From assembly GCA_024692905.1 (NCBI GenBank), contig JAILLY010000102.1, positions 62,001-126,000 of the forward strand: DNA of 64,000 nucleotides, read 5' to 3'. The position numbers were made by a program, and so were the translations under genes. This DNA is from Lachnospiraceae bacterium (lineage in GTDB: Bacteria; Bacillota; Clostridia; Lachnospirales; Lachnospiraceae). Shown here one piece after another: positions 1 through 7,889 of the stretch (the first letter of the stretch is position 1; every line of letters starts with the position of its first letter). A model generated the notes under the pieces. That model was not told the origin of the DNA and searched no databases. It was given only the letters and a program-made list of their open reading frames with translations.

Positions 1-371
1 CCTACTGGAAGAGAGACGATTATCTGGGATTCGGGCTCGGAGCTTCTTCCTACGCGGGCGGTGTCAGGTATAAGAATACAACGTCCATGAAAGAGTATAT
101 TAAAGCTCCGGCAGCAGATCTGTTTGAGGAGAGGATAGTGCTTGATGAAAGAGATATGATGTCAGAGTGCATGTTCCTTTCGCTCCGTATGATGAAGGGG
201 GTTTCGGAAGAGGCGTTTTATAAGGAATTCGGTAAGGAGATAACAGGCGTTTACGAAGAAGAGACAGCCCGGCTTTTAAGGGACGGACTTATTGAGAGGA
301 CAGACGGTCATATAAGACTCACAAAAATGGGGATAGATTACGGCAACTACGTTTTTTCACGTTTTGTATAG
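1..371 (+). CDS. hemW: HemW, radical SAM haem chaperone-like protein, C-terminal part
   Basis: This is the 3' end of a gene that enters from the left edge; the frame is open from base 3 and stops with TAG at 369-371. The visible 122 residues match the C-terminal region of the HemW/HemN-like family: a YW..DDYLGFGLGASSY segment, then an E.M.LSLRM..GV helix, and a winged-helix-like end with GLI....G.IRLT..G.DYGNYVF. HemW proteins are radical SAM enzymes that bind haem and deliver it to respiratory enzymes. The radical SAM cysteine cluster lies outside the window, so the catalytic part cannot be checked. The ATG at base 87 is internal and is not the start. Confidence 0.85.
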   Translation, partial: YWKRDDYLGFGLGASSYAGGVRYKNTTSMKEYIKAPAADLFEERIVLDERDMMSECMFLSLRMMKGVSEEAFYKEFGKEITGVYEEETARLLRDGLIERTDGHIRLTKMGIDYGNYVFSRFV

Positions 372-400
372 TTGTTATTGATGATTATTTTTTGTATAAT
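372..400 (+). promoter_or_regulatory. Sigma-A promoter for the PAS-GGDEF-EAL gene
   Basis: TTGTTA at 372-377, a 17-base spacer and a perfect TATAAT at 395-400. It begins right after the hemW stop codon, so the signalling gene at 507 can be transcribed separately. The leader would be about 100 bases long. It contains the 8-mer TCCGGAAG twice (459-466 and 485-492) but no recognisable riboswitch. Confidence 0.7.
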
Positions 401-506
401 GTTATTGTGCGTATAAATGCTTTTTGCGCCATGTATTGCAGGCCATATTTCATGATATTCCGGAAGTACGTGTTTTGCGTTTTGTCCGGAAGACGGGGAT
501 CGGGTT

Positions 507-3500
507 ATGGGTAGATTAGACGAAGATTTGATCAGTAATGCGATGGATATAAACGATATCATAATCTTTGAATATGATATCGATAAAGATGTAATCGAAT
601 TTTCGGATAATGTCGGTAAATATATACCCGTACCCATGCGTATCTTATCTTTTACCCGGGACATAAGCATAAGGGGTAAGGTTCATGACGATGACGCCAG
701 GAAGGCGATAGCGTTCTTTACTGTACCGCCCGAGGCCGGCAAGGTCAGGATGGAATATATCCGCATGCTCGATCTTAACGGCGATTATTTCTGGTATCAG
801 CTGAAGGGACGTATAAGGGAGAAAAAAGGGTCTTCAGACAGAATACTGTACGGGACCATGACCTATATAGATGATGATACCAAGCATACACATGATGAGT
901 CCGAAAAGAACAAGGATAATCTTACCCATCTGTTTGACAGGGATGCTTTCCTCAGATTTGCCTCTGAATATGCGGGCACTGCCAGGAAGGGAACGATAGC
1001 CAACCTGATGCTCATTGACATCGATAACTTTGAGGAATGGAAGGAAACGAACAGCAGCGTCAGTGCCGACGGTGTTCTGGTAGAGTTGTCAAGGATCATA
1101 AAGAGGGCATTCAGGAATTCCGATATCATGGGACGGATAGGTGCTGACACGTTTGCTGTCTTCATGAAGGGCATACGGAGTACCGGGATCCTTGAAGAGA
1201 GAGCAGCTCACATGAACAGTACCGTCAGGGAGGTCTGGGGCGAACTGGATGAAGTCGTGACTGTTTCCGTCGGGATCGCAGCCGTGAAGAGGATACCTGC
1301 CCCGCTTGATGATCTGCTGGAAAATGCGGTCGCGGCTCTGAATGAAGCCAAGAGGCTCGGCGGGGATACCTACGTCATGTATGATGATAACCTCGAGAGG
1401 GTAGACCGCAAGTCGGATCCCATCCTGTCGACCCGAGAGATGGAACTCGTTACCAATATACTCGATCCGATGTGCAGCTGGGCATATGCTGTTGATGAGG
1501 ATTATAACATCCTCTATCGCAATGAAATGTTATGCGACAGACTGAGCGGAGAAGGTACCGGGGCATGTTATGCGGTGATAAAGGGCTGTGATAAACCCTG
1601 TGAAGACTGCCCCATAAGCCGTATGGGAAAGGATGAGTCTTCATACGATTCCGAGATCTATTCGCCGACCTTAAGGTGTATGGTACAGTCAAGGACTACG
1701 AGGATAACGTTAAGGAACGGCAGGAGCATCTTCTTAATAGCGTCGATCAAAGAGAATGTTGAAAAGCAGGAGGAGAGGATCAACGAAAGCAGGGAGAGGG
1801 TCCGCGAGGCCGTCTTATCCATGCAGAATATCATATGGGATGTTGATATAAACAAAAACAGCTGCATAAGGATCAAAGAAGAAAATATAAAGAGCATCAT
1901 GGATGTGAGGATCAAAAACTATCAGATGCTCAGGGAATATTTCAACGAAAACGTTGTACGGGCAGAAGACAGGGGAACATTCAATGATGCGACCGATCCC
2001 AAACACCTTAAGCAGGCGTATCAGCTCGGCAGCCGTATGCTTTGCTGTGAGGTCAGGCTTCTCAGCGTTTCCGGCGAATATGAATGGTATAATCTCTATT
2101 CCGTGCTGAAGAACGCAGATGAGGGCAGGGTACTCATCATATTCCTCAACGTAAATGAGTACATGAAGCACCGGCTTGAGAACATTGAGACCAAGGTCAA
2201 ATACGAGATCATGAAACAGAAGAGCGACATCTTAAAGGAGATGGCACTCAGTTACGAGAGACATGAGAATGTCAATGAGATGACAGGTATCCTCGTGTAT
2301 GAATATTATGTCGCTGATGATTCGTATTATATCTGTCCGATGTTTGACGAGATATTTGATATCGACAAAAACGCACTTTCCGGTCCCTGGGCCGTTACGG
2401 GGATGTTAAGGCCGTTTGAGGATGATGAGGAACTGTTCAGGGACCTTGTCAAAGGGATCAAAGAGACCGGCAATACGCAGAAAGTCACCCTGAGACTGTA
2501 TAACAAGAATAATGTTCCCGTATGGTATACGATCATCATTCAGGCGCTCCGTGGGCTTAATAACCTTCCGGTCCGTTATCTTGCCACATTTCAGAATGTG
2601 GATGCGGAAATGCGTATAAAAGGAGAGATGGAGTACCGTGCGGACTATGATTCCCTGACAGGACTCCTTAACGCGGAATCATTCTACAGAAAGACCGAAA
2701 AACATATACATCTGAACGAGGACAGAAACTTTGCCCTGATAGCAGTCGATATTGACAAATTCAGGCTTATAAACGACAGATACGGGATCGATTCGGGCAA
2801 CAGGTGCCTGTCCGTGCTCGGTGAGGAAATCCGGAAGATCCTGCCGAGGGAACTTCCCGCATGCCGTTACCAGGCGGATATGTTCAGTCTCCTGTTTGAA
2901 TATGAAAGCGAACAGGATATCATAGATCTTATGACGGAATTAAGCAGGGCAGTTAAGGCTTCGCCGGTTCTGCCAACTTCGCTGTCGCTCGTTTACGGGA
3001 TATACAAGATAGTTGACCGTGATATACCGGCCAGGCTCATGTGCGACAGGGCAAGGGCTGTAAAGAAACAGGTGAAGGGCAGCGCTCTCAGCAATTATGC
3101 GGTATATGATGACGTTATCCGTCTTAAGATGCGTGAACAGGCCGAGATAGAAAATGAGATGGAGCAGGCACTTGCAAACGGCGAATTTGTCATGTATCTG
3201 CAGCCCCAGATCGATATAAGGACCGGGAAGATGTGCGGAGCCGAAGCTCTTGTCAGATGGAAACATCCCGTAAAGGGAGTCCTCGTTCCGGCAAATTTTC
3301 TTTCGCTGTTTGAGGATAACGGGTTCATAACCAAGCTGGATCTGTTCATGTGGGAACAGGCCTGCAGATATATAGTCGATCTGCAGAGAAGGGAGATAAT
3401 GCTTCCGATCTCGGTAAATGTATCGAGGAGACATGTCGGAGAGACTGATATAGTGAAGATCTTAACGGATCTTGTCGCAAAATACGGATTTGAGAATAAA

Positions 3501-3902
3501 TATCTGGAGATAGAGATAACCGAGAATCTGTTCCTTGAAGACGTCACCCAGCTGTTTGATGAGATGGGTGAACTCAAGGACAGGGGCTTTAAGATACTTA
3601 TGGATGACTTCGGGTCCGGTTATTCTTCTCTCAATATGCTTAGGAAGGCGCCGATCGACACGATGAAGATAGACAGGTTCTTCCTTGACGAGATCATGTC
3701 GACGGAGAGAGGCAAGATCATAGTGGAATCATCTGTCAGGATGGCCAAGATGATAGGGCTCGATGTTATCGCCGAAGGAGTCGAGACAAAGGAACAGCTT
3801 GAGTTCTTAAGGTCCATCGACTGTGATATGGCACAGGGGTATTATTATTCCAAACCGATACCGGTAGATGAATTTGAGGAGTTTATAAAGGAATACATGT
3901 GA
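507..3902 (+). CDS. Multi-PAS protein with two degenerate GGDEF domains and an EAL domain (probable c-di-GMP phosphodiesterase)
   Basis: A 1131-residue, apparently cytosolic protein with no membrane segment. By eye the order is PAS-like (10-125), GGDEF-like (135-290), PAS-like with a cysteine motif (310-420), PAS-like (435-550), PAS-like (575-700), GGDEF-like (710-860) and EAL (880-1125). Both cyclase motifs are ruined: GADTF at 212-216 and QADMF at 789-793, so cyclase activity is unlikely. The EAL domain looks intact: EALVRWKHP at 913, NVSRRH, EITEN, DDFGSGYSSL, a K.DRFF segment, EGVET and QGYYYSKP. In this family those residues bind metal and c-di-GMP and hydrolyse it to pGpG. The degenerate GGDEF domains may bind GTP and act as regulators. 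The start is ATG 507 after GGGGAT. Confidence 0.88.
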   Translation: MGRLDEDLISNAMDINDIIIFEYDIDKDVIEFSDNVGKYIPVPMRILSFTRDISIRGKVHDDDARKAIAFFTVPPEAGKVRMEYIRMLDLNGDYFWYQLKGRIREKKGSSDRILYGTMTYIDDDTKHTHDESEKNKDNLTHLFDRDAFLRFASEYAGTARKGTIANLMLIDIDNFEEWKETNSSVSADGVLVELSRIIKRAFRNSDIMGRIGADTFAVFMKGIRSTGILEERAAHMNSTVREVWGELDEVVTVSVGIAAVKRIPAPLDDLLENAVAALNEAKRLGGDTYVMYDDNLERVDRKSDPILSTREMELVTNILDPMCSWAYAVDEDYNILYRNEMLCDRLSGEGTGACYAVIKGCDKPCEDCPISRMGKDESSYDSEIYSPTLRCMVQSRTTRITLRNGRSIFLIASIKENVEKQEERINESRERVREAVLSMQNIIWDVDINKNSCIRIKEENIKSIMDVRIKNYQMLREYFNENVVRAEDRGTFNDATDPKHLKQAYQLGSRMLCCEVRLLSVSGEYEWYNLYSVLKNADEGRVLIIFLNVNEYMKHRLENIETKVKYEIMKQKSDILKEMALSYERHENVNEMTGILVYEYYVADDSYYICPMFDEIFDIDKNALSGPWAVTGMLRPFEDDEELFRDLVKGIKETGNTQKVTLRLYNKNNVPVWYTIIIQALRGLNNLPVRYLATFQNVDAEMRIKGEMEYRADYDSLTGLLNAESFYRKTEKHIHLNEDRNFALIAVDIDKFRLINDRYGIDSGNRCLSVLGEEIRKILPRELPACRYQADMFSLLFEYESEQDIIDLMTELSRAVKASPVLPTSLSLVYGIYKIVDRDIPARLMCDRARAVKKQVKGSALSNYAVYDDVIRLKMREQAEIENEMEQALANGEFVMYLQPQIDIRTGKMCGAEALVRWKHPVKGVLVPANFLSLFEDNGFITKLDLFMWEQACRYIVDLQRREIMLPISVNVSRRHVGETDIVKILTDLVAKYGFENKYLEIEITENLFLEDVTQLFDEMGELKDRGFKILMDDFGSGYSSLNMLRKAPIDTMKIDRFFLDEIMSTERGKIIVESSVRMAKMIGLDVIAEGVETKEQLEFLRSIDCDMAQGYYYSKPIPVDEFEEFIKEYM

Positions 3903-3920
3903 TCAAGAGGGGAGACCGGC

Positions 3921-5027
3921 ATGAAATTTGTTAAGACTGACGATGTTAAGGACGGAATGCGGCTGGCGAAGCCGATCTATAACAAGAAAGGTGTCCTGCT
4001 GTATGAAAGGGATTCCAAACTGACAGGCCAGAGCATGGCATCAATCCGCAATTTCGGATTGATGGGTGTATACGTATTGGAGCCTGCAGAGCCCCTGCCG
4101 CCCATGTCGCCGGAGGATGAGGCTATAGAAAAATTCCTTACGGTTTCCGAATTCAGGCTGATGTACGAACTGTCCGAAATGATAAGAACCGGAAAGATAT
4201 CCAAGCTGAGGACGATAGCCGATTCATATCTTTCCGAGTCCGGGAGGATGAGCCTTCCCATGAAGTTCATTCAGAATTTAAGGGGAGCGGAGGATTATGT
4301 GGTCAAGCATTCTTCCAATGTTGCGCTGCTTTGTGCTCTTTTGAGCCGAGAAATGGGACTTTTCCTTGAAGAACAGCGGGATGTGGTCCTGGCAGCTCTT
4401 GTTCATGATGTCGGCAAGCTCAATATCCCCGCAAAGCTTATGGCAAAGGAGGAGCTTGATGCGGAAGATATCGCCGAGATGAAGCGTCAGGAACTGTACG
4501 GCGCGGATATCATTGAGTCATGCTTTACTTCGACACCGTCAATTAAACGCACGATGCTCCAGGCTTATAAACATATTGATGCGTTTGAGAACAAAAAGGA
4601 GAAGGATTCGGCCAAGATGGTCAAGACTGCGAAGGTCCTTGTGGTTGCCGATATGTTTGACAAGCTTACGGCCATGAGCATCCAGAAAGAACCCATAAGC
4701 TTCATAAGTGCACTTAAGATCCTTATGTCGAATCCCGACTGGTTCGATCCGGATGTTGTAAAGGCGCTTGAAAGGTGTGTCAACTTCCTCGGGGAAGGAA
4801 CGAGCGTAGAACTTTCGAACGGGGAAAAAGCACTGGTACTCACTACCAACCCCTCCAATCTGTTAAAGCCCATGGTGCTTGTATTCTCGAGCAACACGAT
4901 AATAGATCTTGCCCGCAGTTCCGTGTACCAGGGACTTGAAGTGGTCGATACGATGAAGACGCTGGATTCGCGTTATATAATGGATAAGGAAGCAATAGAT
5001 AAGCTTAAGAACGGGGCTTCTTTATAA
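3921..5027 (+). CDS. HD-domain protein related to HD-GYP, GYP motif lost
   Basis: A 368-residue cytosolic protein 18 bases after the EAL gene, probably co-transcribed. The N-terminal 60 residues resemble the DUF3391-like or PilZ-like segment often found before HD-GYP domains (V..GM.LA.PIY...G.LL). The HD core is visible: KHSSNVALL, then LVHDVGKLNIP with H162 and D163. Downstream, the family's MKRH is MKRQ (Q190), and the HHE and GYP motifs are missing; AYKHIDAFENKKEKDSAKM replaces them. A later VVADMFDKLTA matches the conserved AD.FDALT helix. A canonical HD-GYP enzyme cleaves c-di-GMP with a di- or tri-metal centre. Here several ligands are missing, so the protein may be a sensor or act on something else. 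Confidence 0.78.
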   Translation: MKFVKTDDVKDGMRLAKPIYNKKGVLLYERDSKLTGQSMASIRNFGLMGVYVLEPAEPLPPMSPEDEAIEKFLTVSEFRLMYELSEMIRTGKISKLRTIADSYLSESGRMSLPMKFIQNLRGAEDYVVKHSSNVALLCALLSREMGLFLEEQRDVVLAALVHDVGKLNIPAKLMAKEELDAEDIAEMKRQELYGADIIESCFTSTPSIKRTMLQAYKHIDAFENKKEKDSAKMVKTAKVLVVADMFDKLTAMSIQKEPISFISALKILMSNPDWFDPDVVKALERCVNFLGEGTSVELSNGEKALVLTTNPSNLLKPMVLVFSSNTIIDLARSSVYQGLEVVDTMKTLDSRYIMDKEAIDKLKNGASL

Positions 5028-5034
5028 GCGGATT

Positions 5035-5063
5035 TTGACATTTCGTTATAAATGTATTATCAT
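5035..5063 (+). promoter_or_regulatory. Sigma-A promoter upstream of comM
   Basis: TTGACA at 5035-5040, a 17-base spacer and TATCAT at 5058-5063, a near-consensus housekeeping promoter. Predicted transcripts start near 5070, only about 16 bases before the hairpin at 5086-5102. Confidence 0.65.
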
Positions 5064-5085
5064 ACACTTGCACAATGTCACAGGG

Positions 5086-5112
5086 TAACCCTTTTCGGGT
5101 TATGTCTTTTTT
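5086..5112 (+). terminator. Small hairpin with T-tract between the HD gene and comM
   Basis: TAACCC at 5086-5091, loop TTTTC, GGGTTA at 5097-5102: a perfect 6-bp stem, followed by TGTC and a run of six T. It fits a weak intrinsic terminator for the upstream signalling genes. Because a good promoter lies just before it, it could also act as a leader attenuator for comM. The stem is short, so efficiency is uncertain. Confidence 0.5.
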
Positions 5113-5147
5113 GATTTCCTGAACTGAAAACTGAATACGGAGGTTAA

Positions 5148-6668
5148 ATGTTTAGCAAAGTATTGTCTTTTGGCATACGCGGGATAGAGGGTTTCTGCGT
5201 CAATGTGGAGGCTGACATTTCCGACGGTATGCCTGTGTTCGAACTTGTCGGATATCTTTCGGGAGAAGTGCGTGAGGCAAGAGAACGGGTCAGGACTGCC
5301 CTTCGCAACTGCGGTTATGACTTTCCCGTAAAGAGGATCACATTAAACCTGTCTCCGGGAAATATAAGGAAACAGGGGACCGGATACGACCTTCCCATGG
5401 CGATGGCATTGCTTGCCGCAATGGGAGAGATTGAGGCTGACGGACTGGCCGGTACCATGGTGATCGGTGAACTTAAATTAAACGGTGAAGTCGGGAGGAT
5501 CGACGGTGTGCTCCCGATGGTCATATGCGCGAGGAAGTCCGGTATAAAGCGCTGTATCGTGCCTGCCGGGAATGCGGCGGAAGGAGCAATGGTGGACGGC
5601 GTGGATATCATTGCCGTATCGGATCTTAAACAGGCCGTGGATCATTTAAACGGTACCGCACTCATAAAACCATATGAACGGAAGGAAAGCCCCGGAAACG
5701 GCACCGGTAAGGAAGGTGCCGATCTTAAATATGTCCGCGGTCAGGCCATGGCAAGGAGAGGCCTTGAGATAGCGGCCTGCGGTATGCATAACCTTTTGAT
5801 GGTGGGAGCGCCGGGGGCGGGAAAGTCGATGCTGGCAAAATGCCTGCCGACCATATTGCCGCCCCTTACCGGGGAGGAAGCACTTGAAGTTTCGAGTGTA
5901 TATTCCGTTGCCGGTCTGCTCGGGGAGGACAGTGAACTGATGGATCTCAGACCGTTCGTGAGTCCGCACCACACGGTTACCGACATTGCAATGATCGGAG
6001 GAGGGTCTTATCCGAGACCGGGAAATATCTCTCTTGCGCACAGAGGCGTGCTGTTTCTGGATGAGATGGCCGAGTTTTCACGCTATACGCTTGAGGCCTT
6101 AAGACAGCCGCTTGAGGACAGAAAGATCACGATAAACAGGAATTACGGCACCTATGTGTATCCGGCGGACATTATGCTGGTCGGTGCGATGAACCCCTGT
6201 CCGTGCGGGGCATATCCCGATATTGCCAGGTGCAGCTGTACCGAAACTTCAAGAAGGAAATATATGAGCAGACTGAGCAGGCCGCTGCTTGACAGGATGG
6301 ATATATGTGTTGACGTCCACCGGCTCGGTTATGAAGATATGATGAGTACAGGAGAAGCCGAGCCGTCTTCGGCCGTCAGGGAGAGGGTGATAAGAACGCA
6401 CAGGATCCAGAATGAGCGTTTTGCGGGGAGCGGTATACTTTTCAATTCACAGATGGACTCCAAGATGCTCGGAAGATACTGTGCTCTTTCCGGAGAGGTA
6501 AGGGACTGGTTTGCCGGGGTGCTGAAGCAGATGGATATTTCCGCGAGAGGATACGGCAAGATACTTAAGGTGGCAAGGACCATAGCTGATATTGACGAAC
6601 GTGAGGAGATAGGAAGAGAGCATCTGGCCGAAGCCGTATCGTTCAATAACTCGCAGATCATGGGGTGA
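5148..6668 (+). CDS. comM: ComM/YifB family Mg-chelatase-like AAA+ ATPase
   Basis: At 506 residues it has the usual length for the YifB/ComM family. The N-terminal third is the ChlI-like LonC-fold region (FSKVLSFGIRGIEG). The AAA+ core has Walker A GAPGAGKS near residues 220-227, Walker B LFLDEMAEF, a sensor region with GAMNPCPCGAYPD, and a C-terminal Mg-chelatase-like part. In naturally competent bacteria ComM is a hexameric helicase that extends the heteroduplex during integration of transformed DNA. dprA follows 12 bases later, which supports a shared role in handling incoming single-stranded DNA. Start ATG 5148 follows CGGAGG. Annotation as ComM rests on family similarity only. Confidence 0.9.
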   Translation: MFSKVLSFGIRGIEGFCVNVEADISDGMPVFELVGYLSGEVREARERVRTALRNCGYDFPVKRITLNLSPGNIRKQGTGYDLPMAMALLAAMGEIEADGLAGTMVIGELKLNGEVGRIDGVLPMVICARKSGIKRCIVPAGNAAEGAMVDGVDIIAVSDLKQAVDHLNGTALIKPYERKESPGNGTGKEGADLKYVRGQAMARRGLEIAACGMHNLLMVGAPGAGKSMLAKCLPTILPPLTGEEALEVSSVYSVAGLLGEDSELMDLRPFVSPHHTVTDIAMIGGGSYPRPGNISLAHRGVLFLDEMAEFSRYTLEALRQPLEDRKITINRNYGTYVYPADIMLVGAMNPCPCGAYPDIARCSCTETSRRKYMSRLSRPLLDRMDICVDVHRLGYEDMMSTGEAEPSSAVRERVIRTHRIQNERFAGSGILFNSQMDSKMLGRYCALSGEVRDWFAGVLKQMDISARGYGKILKVARTIADIDEREEIGREHLAEAVSFNNSQIMG

Positions 6669-6680
6669 GGGGGTGCTGTT

Positions 6681-7787
6681 ATGACTGATGAGGTCTTATA
6701 CGATTACTGGTGGGCGGCGATGCCCAGAGCAAATCATGTGCGTGTCGGGGCCATCGCATTTGCGGCAGGGAGCACGAGACGCCTTTTTGAAGCCGGAAAG
6801 AGCGAACTTATGAGCATAGAGGGCATAAGTGAGAAACATGCGGATGATATCATAAAAAGGCGTTCGGGATGGGACCCTGAGGGTGAATATGACAAGTTCA
6901 TCAATACAGGTGCCCGTTTCGTTCCCTGGTACAGCGATGAGTACCCCAAACGGCTTAAAGATATCCACGGGAAGCCGTTTGCATTGTTTGCGGCAGGTTC
7001 TCTGCCTGATGATGGTGCTATGAGCGTGGCTGTTATAGGAGCAAGGAACTGCTCCGGCTACGGAAGGATGATGGCTCAGAAATTCGGGAGCGACCTCGGA
7101 GCGGCCGGTATATCCGTTATCAGCGGGATGGCATACGGGATAGACGGGATAAGCCAGACTGCGGCGCTTGATGCCGGAGGAGTTTCATTCGGTATACTGG
7201 GCTGCGGGGTAAACACCTGCTATCCTTCATCAAACCGGAAACTGTATGACCGGCTTAAGGAGTCAGGAGGTGTTATATCGGAATACGGAATATATACCGA
7301 GCCCCGTGCATGTTTTTTCCCGGCAAGAAACCGGATAATCAGCGCTTTATCCGATGCGGTCGTTGTCATAGAGGCAAGAAAGGAGAGCGGGACTATGATA
7401 ACCGTTGATATGGCGCTGGAACAGGGAAGGGAGGTCGCGATAGTTCCGGGACGGATAACGGATCCGCTGAGCACGGGGTGTATTTCATTGTGGAAGCAGG
7501 GGGCGGTCCCGGTCACCTGCGCCGAGGATGTTATCAGTCTCGTAAAGGGATCATATTCCGTTTCGGAAAATGAGCCTGTCCTTATGAAAGTTTCGCTTCC
7601 CGATGATGAGAAGAAGATATATGCCCTGCTTGAGCCCTATGCAATAAGCGTCGGCGAGCTTTCGGACATGGCCGGGATGGAACTGCGCAAGGTCCTGCTT
7701 TCGCTTGTTGAATTATGTTTAAAAGGTCTGGCTGCCGAAGTATCGACAGGCCATTACGTTAAGGTCAGGGAATGCCTGGTGGTATGA
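6681..7787 (+). CDS. dprA: DNA-processing protein DprA (Smf)
   Basis: A 368-residue protein with the standard DprA layout. A helix-hairpin-helix-like N-terminus (residues 20-60) is followed by the YP..L..I...P..L...G segment. The Rossmann-like core carries AVIGARNCSGYG, the VISGMAYGIDG motif, ILGCGVN..YP, SEYG, FPARNRIISALSDAVVVIEA and SGTM.T...ALEQGR, all characteristic of the family. The C-terminal region resembles the winged-helix DML1 domain. DprA binds imported single-stranded DNA and loads RecA. It sits 12 bases after comM, and topA follows, as in many Firmicutes. No comEA/EC-type uptake gene is in the window, so competence itself cannot be judged. Confidence 0.93.
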   Translation: MTDEVLYDYWWAAMPRANHVRVGAIAFAAGSTRRLFEAGKSELMSIEGISEKHADDIIKRRSGWDPEGEYDKFINTGARFVPWYSDEYPKRLKDIHGKPFALFAAGSLPDDGAMSVAVIGARNCSGYGRMMAQKFGSDLGAAGISVISGMAYGIDGISQTAALDAGGVSFGILGCGVNTCYPSSNRKLYDRLKESGGVISEYGIYTEPRACFFPARNRIISALSDAVVVIEARKESGTMITVDMALEQGREVAIVPGRITDPLSTGCISLWKQGAVPVTCAEDVISLVKGSYSVSENEPVLMKVSLPDDEKKIYALLEPYAISVGELSDMAGMELRKVLLSLVELCLKGLAAEVSTGHYVKVRECLVV

Positions 7788-7796
7788 ATTAACCCC

Positions 7797-7825
7797 TTGA
7801 AAACGTATGGCTTTTATGATAAGGT
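7797..7825 (+). promoter_or_regulatory. Possible sigma-A promoter for topA
   Basis: TTGAAA at 7797-7802, a 17-base spacer and TAAGGT at 7820-7825, with an extended -10 TG at 7817-7818. The leader contains a small GCGGT-CAA-ACCGC hairpin (7847-7859) ahead of the GGGGTAG ribosome site. The -10 is imperfect. Confidence 0.45.
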
Positions 7826-7889
7826 ATGCCTTGTTGTGAATGTTGGGCGGTCAAACCGCGCTTAAGATCTGATTTTATTTGGGGTAGAT

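Noticed and set aside
459..492. Direct repeat TCCGGAAG at 459-466 and 485-492
   Set aside because: An 8-base repeat with 26-base period in a leader is too short to call a binding site without more copies.
372..506. Possible c-di-GMP riboswitch before the EAL gene or the flagellar block
   Set aside because: No conserved GEMM core or tetraloop-receptor pattern was seen here or in 10949-11117.
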